From contig NZ_JASCIQ010000014.1 in NCBI RefSeq assembly GCF_029968035.1, positions 108,148-172,147 on the forward strand: a DNA stretch of 64,000 nucleotides, written 5' to 3'. The DNA comes from Streptomyces cavernicola (lineage in GTDB: Bacteria > Actinomycetota > Actinomycetes > Streptomycetales > Streptomycetaceae). Positions 1 through 7,336 of this stretch are shown here, in pieces (position 1 is the stretch's first letter; each line of letters opens with the position of its first letter). The notes beneath the pieces were generated by a model that did not search any database, was not told the origin of the DNA, and saw nothing but the letters and a program-made list of their open reading frames with translations. The position numbers and the translations under genes were made by a program.

Positions 1-1
1 C

Positions 2-337
2 GGCGCCGTGTCGGTGCTCCTCGGCCTGTTCTGCTTCCGGGGGCCGATGCAGTCGCTGCTGCTGCTCGCGCTGTGGATCGGCATCGGCTGGCTGTTCCGC
101 GGCATCACGCAGACCGTCGTGGCGCTCTCCGAGCCGGGCATGCCGGCGCGCGGCTGGCAGGTGTTCCTCGGCGTCGTCAGCGCGCTCGCGGGTGTGGTCC
201 TGATCGTGTCGCCGTTCGAGTCGGTCGCGGTGCTCACACTGTGGGGCGGGGTGTGGCTGGTGGTGATGGGCGTGGTCGAGATCGTCACGGCGTTCCAGGT
301 CCGCTCCCGCGCGAAGCGGATTCCCGAGGGGGTGTAG
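2..337 (+). CDS. HdeD/DUF308-type membrane protein, C-terminal part (5' end outside window)
   Basis: The reading frame is open from the window edge, so the start is not visible. About 111 residues remain. They hold hydrophobic segments such as LLLLALWIGIGWLF, FLGVVSALAGVVLIVSP and LTLWGGVWLVVMGVVEIV, with short polar turns and a basic C-terminus, which is the pattern of the HdeD/DUF308 family. Family members are small polytopic inner-membrane proteins, named for acid resistance in E. coli; the role in actinomycetes is not settled. The G-x-x-x-G spacing and the conserved hydrophobic-glycine rhythm support the call. No linked partner is visible because the next gene starts more than 200 bases later and is unrelated. 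Confidence 0.7.
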   Translation, partial: GAVSVLLGLFCFRGPMQSLLLLALWIGIGWLFRGITQTVVALSEPGMPARGWQVFLGVVSALAGVVLIVSPFESVAVLTLWGGVWLVVMGVVEIVTAFQVRSRAKRIPEGV

Positions 338-570
338 AGGGCGTGTAGGGGTCGCGATTCCCCGGGGCCGGGCGTGAAGTCCCGTTGCTTCACCGGCTGT
401 TGGCCGCCTTTTCCGGTACGCGCCCGGGGACGGCGGCCTTTCCGTACGACCTTCGTCCTGGTGACGGTGGATGCACGGCGTGCGGCGACGGACCGTGCTT
501 CCCTGGAACGGACGATGTCCACCGCCGACGCGACCGACGCCGCCGCGCAGATTCAAGGAGCATGGAGACT

Positions 571-1164
571 GTGACGACGTTCGTACTGTTCGACCTGGAG
601 TTCACTTCATGGCCCGGCGCGCTGGAGGGGGACTGGCAGGAACCCGGCCAGTTGCGGGAGATCGTGCAGATCGGCGCGCTGCGCCTGGACGATCGGTACG
701 CCGTGGTCGAGGAGTACGAGACGCTCGTCCGCCCCGTGACCAACCCCCGGCTCTCCCCCTACTTCACCGAACTCACCGGAATCCAGCAGGAGAAGGTGGA
801 CCGCGAGGGCGTCGCTCCGGCGCGTGCGCTCAGCGATCTCCTCGGCTTCTGCCAGGACCAGTCCGTGCTGTCGTACGGCAATGACATGGTGGTGCTCGGC
901 GAGAACGTCGGCTGGGCGCGGGCCCGCGGCGAGGAGCTGCAGCACAGCTGGCTCGCGGCGCGATTCCTGAACGTACGGCCGTGGTTGAACCATGTCGCCC
1001 CCACGACGGCCACCGCGAACGTGGGGCGCCTGTGGCGGGTGCTCGGCCTGCCGCGGCCCGGCTCGGGGCAGGAACATTCGGCGCTCTTCGACTGCCACTC
1101 CCTGGCGGCCGCACTGCGGCACCTGCGCTCCACGGGCGCGACGTTGCCGGACGGCTTCCTCTAG
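571..1164 (+). CDS. 3'-5' exonuclease, DEDDh (KapD/RNase T-like)
   Basis: Predicted 3'-5' exonuclease of the DnaQ/RNase T superfamily, about 197 aa. Exo I is FDLEFTSW at the N-terminus (D and E metal ligands), followed by EIVQIGALRLDD; a middle segment SYGNDMVVL supplies the next Asp; the C-terminal EHSALFDCHSLA gives the His-x4-Asp of the DEDDh type. It resembles the KapD-like exonucleases of Gram-positives and would act on single-stranded RNA or DNA ends in the cytoplasm. I place the start at GTG 571, ten bases after an AAGGAG (555-560). An ATG at 562 is in frame but only one base from that ribosome-binding site. Longer upstream in-frame sequence has no family similarity. No operon partner is evident. 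Confidence 0.8.
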   Translation: MTTFVLFDLEFTSWPGALEGDWQEPGQLREIVQIGALRLDDRYAVVEEYETLVRPVTNPRLSPYFTELTGIQQEKVDREGVAPARALSDLLGFCQDQSVLSYGNDMVVLGENVGWARARGEELQHSWLAARFLNVRPWLNHVAPTTATANVGRLWRVLGLPRPGSGQEHSALFDCHSLAAALRHLRSTGATLPDGFL

Positions 1165-1257
1165 CCGCCGAAGGGGCCGAGTCGCAGCCCGTACTGCATG
1201 TCGCAGGGCCGCCGGTGGATCGGCATGACTGTCGGCGGCGGGCTGAGCGGACCGGCC

Positions 1258-1716
1258 TCAAGGACCGCCCTTGATCCGCTTCATCGTCAGGTGGGACACC
1301 ACCCGCAGTACGCACGCCTGGGCGCTCAACTTGTCGGTGAGGAAGACCTCGTAGGCCGCGTGGTCGGCGACCGCCACGCGGATGAAGTAGTCGGGGCGGC
1401 CGAACATGCGGCGGAACTCCACGACTTCCTCGAAGGACGTCACCGTCTCCTCGAACTCCAGGAACGTCTTGCGGTCGTTCGCGCTGACCTCGACGTCGAT
1501 GAGCACTTCGAGTCCGCGGCCGAGCGCCCCGGGGTCGATCACGGCCCGGTACCCGGAGATGGCTCCGCTCTCCTCCAGGCGCTTCACCCGGCGCAGGCAG
1601 GGCGGCGGGGTCAGCCCGACCCGCTTGGCCAGTTCGACGTTGGTCAGCCGACCGTCCTGGCTCAGCTGAAACAAGATTTCACTGTCGATCTCATCCACAT
1701 GCACTTCATTGCCCAT
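1258..1716 (-). CDS. Lrp/AsnC-family transcriptional regulator
   Basis: A 152-aa regulator with an N-terminal winged helix-turn-helix (DEIDSEILFQLSQDGRLTNVELAKRVGLTPPPCLRRVKRLEESG, residues about 8-52, quoted in parts) and a C-terminal RAM ligand-binding domain ending in LRVVSHLTMKRIKGG. Length and motif order match the family exactly. It is transcribed divergently from azlCD, 62 bases away, and Lrp-type regulators next to AzlCD usually control this amino-acid exporter in response to branched-chain or related amino acids. That local role is inferred from position. The shared intergenic stretch is strikingly AT-rich for this genome and is the likely operator. Confidence 0.9.
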   Translation of the reverse strand: MGNEVHVDEIDSEILFQLSQDGRLTNVELAKRVGLTPPPCLRRVKRLEESGAISGYRAVIDPGALGRGLEVLIDVEVSANDRKTFLEFEETVTSFEEVVEFRRMFGRPDYFIRVAVADHAAYEVFLTDKLSAQACVLRVVSHLTMKRIKGGP

Positions 1717-1766
1717 ACAGAGATCATACGGCCATTATCAGCAACCAAATTAGGTCGAATCTTTTC

Positions 1767-1772
1767 TAAAAT
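1767..1772 (+). promoter_or_regulatory. -10 element of azlC, probably giving a leaderless mRNA
   Basis: TAAAAT lies six bases before the azlC ATG at 1779, so transcription would begin at or beside the A of the start codon. No Shine-Dalgarno sequence precedes that ATG, which fits leaderless translation. The surrounding 1717-1778 is AT-rich and holds an imperfect AATTAGG...CTAAAATT inverted repeat that could bind the divergent Lrp regulator. Confidence 0.45.
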
Positions 1773-1778
1773 TGCGGC

Positions 1779-2741
1779 ATGCCCATACGTACACCGGTCG
1801 TCGGTGCTCCTGACCGACCCGTCGACCCGCTGCCGGTCGCCACGATTCCGGCCCCCGTCGCGCCCCCGCGGGCCGTCACGCCGCCGGCGCTCTCCGCGCT
1901 CAAGGACTCCGCCACCGTGGGCCTGGCCCTGGTGCCGCTCGGGCTCGCCTTCGGCGTCCTCGTGACGCAGGCCGACCTGGCCTGGTGGTGGGCGACGGCG
2001 TTCAGCGCGTTCATCTACGCCGGCTCGTTCGAGTTTCTGCTCATCGGGCTCGTCGTGGCAGTCGCGCCGCTGGGGACCGTGGCCCTGTCCGCGTTCCTGG
2101 TCAACATCCGGCACGTCTTCTACGCGCTGTCCTTCCCCTTGCACCGCGTACAGGGCAGGACGGCCAAGGCGTACAGCACGTTCGCCCTCACCGACGAGGC
2201 GTTCGCGCTCGCCACCGGTGCACGGGCCCGCGCCTGGCCGGGGCGGCGCATCGTGTTCCTGCAGCTGTACATGCACCTGTACTGGGTGGGCGGCGCGACC
2301 CTCGGCGGGCTGCTCGGCTCGCTGGTGCCCGAGGGGGTCACGGGGCTCGACTTCGCCCTCACCGCGCTGTTCACCGTTCTCGCCCTCGACGCGATCCGGG
2401 ACCGGCTCCACGATCTGCCCACACCCGCGCTCGCCCTGCTCAGTGCGGTGATCGCCCGGGTGCTCACCCCCTCCCAGATGATGCTGGCCGCCTGCTCCCT
2501 GTTCGCCGTCGCGCTGGTGGTACGGCACTTCGCGAGCCGGCACTTCGCCAAGCGGCAGCCTGATGACCGGCTTTCGGCCGACCGTCGCCCCGCGGACCTG
2601 ATACCGGCCGACGAAATGCCCGCGGCCCTGGTCCCCGCCGACGAACGTCCTGCGGACCTCATCCCCGCCGACGACAGTCCGGCTGACCGGCGCTCCGTTG
2701 AGCGGCGCCCCGTTGACCGCGCAAGGAACCCTCATGCCTGA
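1779..2741 (+). CDS. azlC: AzlC-family branched-chain amino acid exporter subunit with pentapeptide-periodic tail
   Basis: Large subunit of the two-component AzlCD exporter, 320 aa. The core (about residues 45-250) has the family features: LKDSATVGLALVPLGLAFGV, FSAFIYAGSFEFLLIGL and LVNIRHVFYALSF, with eight or so membrane segments. AzlC with AzlD exports branched-chain amino acids or analogues such as azaleucine. The odd part is the tail: residues 267-316 run in ten consecutive five-residue units of the form A-D-x-x-P (ADRRP, ADLIP, ADEMP, AALVP, ADERP ...). This makes the protein some 70 residues longer than usual family members. It overlaps azlD by 8 bases, so the tail region also carries the azlD ribosome-binding site. 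Confidence 0.9.
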   Translation: MPIRTPVVGAPDRPVDPLPVATIPAPVAPPRAVTPPALSALKDSATVGLALVPLGLAFGVLVTQADLAWWWATAFSAFIYAGSFEFLLIGLVVAVAPLGTVALSAFLVNIRHVFYALSFPLHRVQGRTAKAYSTFALTDEAFALATGARARAWPGRRIVFLQLYMHLYWVGGATLGGLLGSLVPEGVTGLDFALTALFTVLALDAIRDRLHDLPTPALALLSAVIARVLTPSQMMLAACSLFAVALVVRHFASRHFAKRQPDDRLSADRRPADLIPADEMPAALVPADERPADLIPADDSPADRRSVERRPVDRARNPHA

Positions 2742-3063
2742 CACGCCCTACCTGCTGGCCGCCGTCGCGGTCTCCGCCGCCGTCACGTGGGCCCTGCGCG
2801 CCCTGCCGTTCGCCGCCCTCGCGCCGCTGCGGGCGAGCAGCACCGTGCAATACCTGAGCACCCGGATGCCGGCGGGGATCATGGTGATCCTGCTCGTGTA
2901 CTGCCTGCGCGATCTGCTCCTGACCGAGACCCGCGCCCTGGCCCCGGTCATCGCCCTCGCCGTGACGGTCGGACTGCACCTGTGGCGGCGCAACGCGCTC
3001 CTGAGCATCCTCGGCGGCACCGCCGTGCATGTGGCGCTCGCCAGCCTGGTGTTCACCGCCTGA
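2734..3063 (+). CDS. azlD: AzlD-family exporter small subunit
   Basis: Small membrane partner of AzlC, about 109 aa, with four hydrophobic segments (LLAAVAVSAAVTWALRALPF, YLSTRMPAGIMVILLVYCL, LAPVIALAVTVGLHLW, and the C-terminal LLSILGGTAVHVALASLVF). Family motifs are ALRALPF near the N-terminus and MPAGIMVILLVYCLRD in the middle. I chose ATG 2734, preceded by AAGGAA and overlapping the azlC stop by 8 bases; this gives the normal family length. An in-frame ATG at 2698 would add 12 residues encoded inside the azlC tail and is less likely. Function depends on AzlC. Confidence 0.9.
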   Translation: MPDTPYLLAAVAVSAAVTWALRALPFAALAPLRASSTVQYLSTRMPAGIMVILLVYCLRDLLLTETRALAPVIALAVTVGLHLWRRNALLSILGGTAVHVALASLVFTA

Positions 3064-3150
3064 GCCCGCCCCTCGCCGCGAACTCTCCTCTACGCGACGG
3101 ACGTTCACGCTCCCGGCTGCGTTGTCAGTGGTCGCGCCTAGGGTGAATGC

Positions 3151-4692
3151 ATGACCGGTGAGACGCGTGTGGACATGCCCGAAGAGGCCCTGGATCCGGA
3201 GCAGTTGCTGCGGCAGTGGGCCGGCGATCTGCCGTATCGGCTGCTGCTCCTGGACAAGGTGCTGCTGCCCGACGAGCAGTTCGACTTCACTCCGGCCTCT
3301 CTGGACACCCTGGAGGAAGAGCTGTCGGCGCGCTTCCGGCCGTCTGCCTTGGCCTCGCTGTCCGCGGAGGACCGGGCCCACTGGACGGAGTCGGCCGCGG
3401 CCTATCTGGGCGAGGTGCTCCTCGGCGTCGCGGGCGGGGCCTGGGGGTGGAACACGCGGCCCGTGGACGGCGCTCCGGGGCAGCCCGTGGTGTGCCCTGA
3501 CGCCGAGTTGGGGCTCTCACCCATCGCGCCCAAACTGCTCATCGCGCATGCCCTGCGGTCCGGTTCCGGCCGGGCGTTCGGCGAGGAGGTGGCCCGGCTG
3601 CGGCAGGCGGTGGCCGCCCTGGAGGCCGAGGTGCCGGGCTGGTCCCCGGTCAAGGCGCACACCCCGCAGGTCGACCCGGTGCCGCCGCTCCCCGAGGACC
3701 CCTCCCTGGCGCGCTGGACGGCCGAGCGCAGAGAGGCCCTGTCGGAGTGGGCGAAGGACGCGTTCGGCGGCGCGTGGCGGTGGAACTTCCACCCCGAGAC
3801 TTTGGACTGGCTGGAGACGGTCGTACGTCAACGCTTCGCCACCGTCGAGGAGTTCGACGCCGCGCGGGGCGAGCCGTTCCTGCAGGGCGCCTGCTGGTAT
3901 CTGGGCGAGGTGATCCGCCGCAACAAGGGCGCGATGTGGCAGTACGTCGCGTACGACGAGTCCGCCGAGCCGGGTTCCCTCGGCTCGCGGGAGCACCGCT
4001 GGACCGGGGTGCCGTTCGTCGACCAGCCGGGCAAACGCCTTCCCGGCGCGGCACATCCGCTGGGCTGCCTGCGCGAGCTGGTCGAGGCCGAACCGGGCGG
4101 CGAGGTCGAGCCGCTGAGGCAGGTGCTGTGGTGGTTCAGGCCGTGCACGTACGCGTACGTGGGCGCGGTCCTCGAGGACATCGGCATGGTGCCTGCGACC
4201 CGGGTCGCCGAGGTGCTCCAGGACTTCGAGGAGTGGGCCCACGACCCGATGGACAACCCCTCCTGGGTCTACGGCGCGCTGGAGTCGTTCGGGGTGGCGG
4301 TCTCGGCGCACGGCGACGACGTCGACGACCTGGAGGAGAGCTACGAAGGCATCCTGGAGCGGGCGGCCGCGCTCACCGAAGGCGCGGTCACGATCACCGA
4401 CGTGCGGCTGGTGGGCAACGACGAGGACGAGGAGGACGAGGCCCTGGAGTTCCGGCGCAACGGCGTCCTGGTCCGTGAGTCCGTGGACCACATGTCGGAC
4501 GAGTACCTCGACCACCTCGCCGTCCCGGAGATAGTCGGCCACGTCGACCCGGAGCGGGAGGCCTTGCGGCGCAAGTTCCGCCTGGGCGACTTCGTCCGCT
4601 TGCGGGACTCGAACCACGACACGTACATGGTGTTCGCGAGCGACGAGCAGGCCGCGCAGCTGGAGAAGGTTCTCGGGGTGGAGCTCCACTGA
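3151..4692 (+). CDS. Unknown protein with two WYLGE modules
   Basis: A 513-aa soluble protein I do not recognise from a named family. It contains two copies of a module of about 60 residues: residues 42-101 (FDFTPASLDTLEEEL ... AAYLGEVLLGVAGGAWGWN) and 199-265 (WAKDAFGGAWRWNFHPETLD ... ACWYLGEVIRRNKGAMWQY). Each has an aromatic-rich F-x-P-x-[ST]-LD-x-LE helix, then [WA]YLGEV, then a Gly-Ala/Trp strand. The same module occurs three times in the protein encoded at 48166-50796, which also shares the linker ending in EPGW/VPGW. The C-terminal third is acidic and ends in a small beta-rich segment. No signal peptide or membrane span. Start ATG 3151 follows GGGTGA. It stands alone; function unknown. 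Confidence 0.75.
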   Translation: MTGETRVDMPEEALDPEQLLRQWAGDLPYRLLLLDKVLLPDEQFDFTPASLDTLEEELSARFRPSALASLSAEDRAHWTESAAAYLGEVLLGVAGGAWGWNTRPVDGAPGQPVVCPDAELGLSPIAPKLLIAHALRSGSGRAFGEEVARLRQAVAALEAEVPGWSPVKAHTPQVDPVPPLPEDPSLARWTAERREALSEWAKDAFGGAWRWNFHPETLDWLETVVRQRFATVEEFDAARGEPFLQGACWYLGEVIRRNKGAMWQYVAYDESAEPGSLGSREHRWTGVPFVDQPGKRLPGAAHPLGCLRELVEAEPGGEVEPLRQVLWWFRPCTYAYVGAVLEDIGMVPATRVAEVLQDFEEWAHDPMDNPSWVYGALESFGVAVSAHGDDVDDLEESYEGILERAAALTEGAVTITDVRLVGNDEDEEDEALEFRRNGVLVRESVDHMSDEYLDHLAVPEIVGHVDPEREALRRKFRLGDFVRLRDSNHDTYMVFASDEQAAQLEKVLGVELH

Positions 4693-4874
4693 CCCGAACG
4701 CTCCCGGTTCCGCCCGCCCCCGGTCCCGAGCACCCCGCTCGACACCTTCACTCAACCATTCAGCCCAACTGAAAATAGCGTTCGGAAACTTTCGATGGAC
4801 CTACCTGCTCACGATCTGTGAAAGTCGTATCACCGCGACAGCGACCAGCGCGCGCACCGCACGGAAGGCAGGCC

Positions 4875-5990
4875 ATGACCCTCGACCCGTCCCGCAAGAA
4901 CGACGCGAACCCGTACGGCGGAGGCGACCCGTACGCCGACTTCCGCGAGGGGGACTTCGGCTTCACCAAGCTGCCCGACCTCGCCGACCGTCGGCTCGGC
5001 GGCGGCGTCATCGCCGCCAACGACGAGTTCTTCGCACAGCGCGAGAACCTGCTCCTTCCGCACCGCGCCGTGTTCGACCCGGAGGCCTTCGGCCACAAGG
5101 GCAAGGTCATGGACGGCTGGGAGACCCGGCGCCGCCGCGGCGCGGGCGCGGACACCCCGCACCCGGAGGCGGAGGAGCACGACTGGGCGGTCATCCGTCT
5201 CGGCGTGCCCGGCATCGTCCGCGGCGTCATCGTCGACACCGCGCACTTCCGCGGCAACTACCCGCAGCAGATCAGCATCGAGGGCGCCTGCGCCGAGCCG
5301 GACGCCAGCCCCGAGGAGCTGCTCTCGGGCTCGGTGAAGTGGGAGGAGATCGTGGCCCGCACCGAGGTGCGCGGTCACGCCGCCAACGGCTTCGAGGTCA
5401 CGGTCGAGCGCCGCTTCACGCACCTCCGCCTCAACCAGCACCCCGACGGCGGCATCGCTCGCCTGCGGGTGCACGGCGAGGTCGTGCCCGACCCCGAGTG
5501 GCTCGCGCTCCTCGGCAGCTTCGACCTGGCGTCGGTCGTCAACGGCGGTACGGTCACGGACGCCTCGGACGCGTTCTACTCCTCCCCCGGCAACACGATC
5601 CTGCCCGGCACGTCCCGCAAGATGGACGACGGCTGGGAGACCCGCCGCCGCCGCGACAAGGGCAACGACTGGATCGAGTACCGCCTCCCGGCCCAGGGTG
5701 AGATCCGCGCGGTCGAGGTGGACACCGCCTACCTGAAGGGCAACTCGGCGGGCTGGATCAGCCTGTCCGTGCGCGACGGCGAGAGCGGTGAGTGGACGCA
5801 GATCGTCCCGCGCACCCGTCTCCAGCCCGACACCCTGCACCGGCTGCCGCTCGCCGCGCCGGCCACGGCCACCGACGTACGGCTCGACGTGTACCCCGAC
5901 GGCGGCATCTCCCGCCTGCGCCTGCACGGCAGCCTGACGGAGCAGGGCGGCGCCGAGCTGCAGCGCCGCTTCACCGAGCTGACGCGCTGA
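4875..5990 (+). CDS. alc: Allantoicase
   Basis: Allantoicase (allantoate amidinohydrolase, urea-forming) converts allantoate to ureidoglycolate and urea in purine breakdown. The 371-aa protein is built as two homologous beta-sandwich halves, as expected: half one has DEFFAQRENLL, KGKVMDGWETRRRR and a GVIVDTAHFRGN strand with HPDGGIARLRVHGE; half two repeats DAFYSSPGN, RKMDDGWETRRRR, AVEVDTAYLKGN and YPDGGISRLRLHG. ATG 4875 is chosen because it follows GGAAGGCAGG and yields the standard length. Allantoicase genes in Streptomyces normally sit beside allantoinase; none is in this window, so it is solitary here. The kilobase-scale link to the carbamoyltransferase cluster at 51-59 kb is distant and only suggestive. 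Confidence 0.93.
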   Translation: MTLDPSRKNDANPYGGGDPYADFREGDFGFTKLPDLADRRLGGGVIAANDEFFAQRENLLLPHRAVFDPEAFGHKGKVMDGWETRRRRGAGADTPHPEAEEHDWAVIRLGVPGIVRGVIVDTAHFRGNYPQQISIEGACAEPDASPEELLSGSVKWEEIVARTEVRGHAANGFEVTVERRFTHLRLNQHPDGGIARLRVHGEVVPDPEWLALLGSFDLASVVNGGTVTDASDAFYSSPGNTILPGTSRKMDDGWETRRRRDKGNDWIEYRLPAQGEIRAVEVDTAYLKGNSAGWISLSVRDGESGEWTQIVPRTRLQPDTLHRLPLAAPATATDVRLDVYPDGGISRLRLHGSLTEQGGAELQRRFTELTR

Positions 5991-6047
5991 GGCAGGTCGT
6001 CCCGGTGCGCGGCCGCGCGTACCGCGTGCCGGGACGACGGTGAGACA

Positions 6048-6080
6048 GGCCGGCCGGATCTCAGGGGAGTCCGGCCGGCC
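6048..6080 (+). terminator. Hairpin terminator after allantoicase
   Basis: Perfect 11-bp inverted repeat GGCCGGCCGGA / TCCGGCCGGCC (arms 6048-6058 and 6070-6080) with an 11-base loop, 58 bases after the stop codon. There is no clear T-run, which is usual for Streptomyces. Confidence 0.6.
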
Positions 6081-6234
6081 GCTCAATTCCGCACATGGAT
6101 CGGCGCACGGATCGGCACACGGGAAATCAGGGCTGGCGCGAAGACCCGTGTATGCAGCACCCTTTCGAAGGCAGCGCCCCGCACCACAGGGGTCGCCGCG
6201 CCCGAACGTCCGCCAGCCGAGAAGGAACCACCCG

Positions 6235-7023
6235 TTGAACACCGGCAGTTACTTCGAGCCCATCGACGAGCACCGCTACAAGCCCACCACGCATGCGAGC
6301 GGTGCCTGGGACGTCGACGAGCAGCACTTCAGCCCGCTCGGCGGGCTCCTCGTGCACGCACTCGACCGGCACCTCGCGGAGCGGGAGCAGCCGGACGACG
6401 GGCTCGTGCTCTCCCGGATCAGCTTCGACATCCTCGGCCGGCTCGCCCTGGACGAGATCGAGATCCGGGTGGAGACGCTGCGGCCGGGCCGCACCATCGA
6501 ACTCCTCGAAGCGGTGGCGCTGATCGCCGGCCGCCCCGTGGTCCGGGCGCGGGCCTGGCGGCTCGCCGCCGCCGACACCTCCGCGGTCGCCGGGGGCGGG
6601 GCCGAGCGGCTGACGCCGCCCGACGAAGTCGAGCCCTGGCCGATGAAGTCGGTGTGGCCGGGCGGGTACATCGCGTCCATCGACGTGCGGCCGCTGGCTC
6701 CCCCGCAGCCGGGCCGGACGACCGCCTGGATCTCCACGCCCCTCGACCTCGTTGCGGGTCAGCCGAGCAGTGCGCTCGCCTCGTACGTGGCGCTCGTCGA
6801 CACGGCCAACGGCATCGCCGTGCGCCAGTCGCCGACCGAGTGGATGTTCCCGAACGTCGACCTGACGCTTCATCTGCACCGCCGCCCGGTCGGCCGGTGG
6901 ACGGGCCTGGACACCACTGTCGCCTTCGGGCCGACGGGGCAGGGCGTCACCAGCACCGTCCTGCATGACGTGGAGGGCGCTGTCGGCCACGCGCAGCAGA
7001 TCCTCACGGTCCGACCGATGTGA
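6235..7023 (+). CDS. Thioesterase-superfamily (hot-dog fold) protein
   Basis: A 262-aa protein of the acyl-CoA thioesterase-like hot-dog superfamily. The N-terminal half has HFSPLGGLLVHALDRHL, then SRISFDILGRLALDEIEIRVETLRPGR (the beta-strand and helix of the first hot dog); the second half has SSALASYVALVDTANGIA and VDLTLHLHRRPVGRWTGLD, typical of the second hot dog and its ExxTxxFG-like end. It probably hydrolyses an acyl-CoA or related thioester; the substrate cannot be read from the sequence. The start is an unusual TTG at 6235, supported by GAAGGA eight bases upstream and by where similarity begins; an in-frame ATG at 6040 would add a low-complexity SAHG-repeat leader overlapping the alc terminator. 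Confidence 0.72.
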   Translation: MNTGSYFEPIDEHRYKPTTHASGAWDVDEQHFSPLGGLLVHALDRHLAEREQPDDGLVLSRISFDILGRLALDEIEIRVETLRPGRTIELLEAVALIAGRPVVRARAWRLAAADTSAVAGGGAERLTPPDEVEPWPMKSVWPGGYIASIDVRPLAPPQPGRTTAWISTPLDLVAGQPSSALASYVALVDTANGIAVRQSPTEWMFPNVDLTLHLHRRPVGRWTGLDTTVAFGPTGQGVTSTVLHDVEGAVGHAQQILTVRPM

Positions 7024-7336
7024 GCGCACCGCCGCGAGCGGTGAGTGCTCCGGTACGAGCCGCTCGGGGCGGGCCCGGGGACTCGGGCTAGGCGGTCGGT
7101 CGGGGCGGCAGGGGGTCGCCAACTCCCGTACGAATACGACGCGTTGCTCGAACGGGTCCGGCTGACGGCGGCGACCGCAACGCGTACCCGGCCGAGAAGC
7201 GCGGCGTGCGGCGTACGCGTGCCCGGCCGTCTCAGCGTCGACCGTCTGGACATGAGCGACCGTGAGCGACCGGGAACGGACCGCCATGCCGCACCCGCCT
7301 TGAGCAGCCGTACCCCGGGATGTGAAGGTGATCCGC

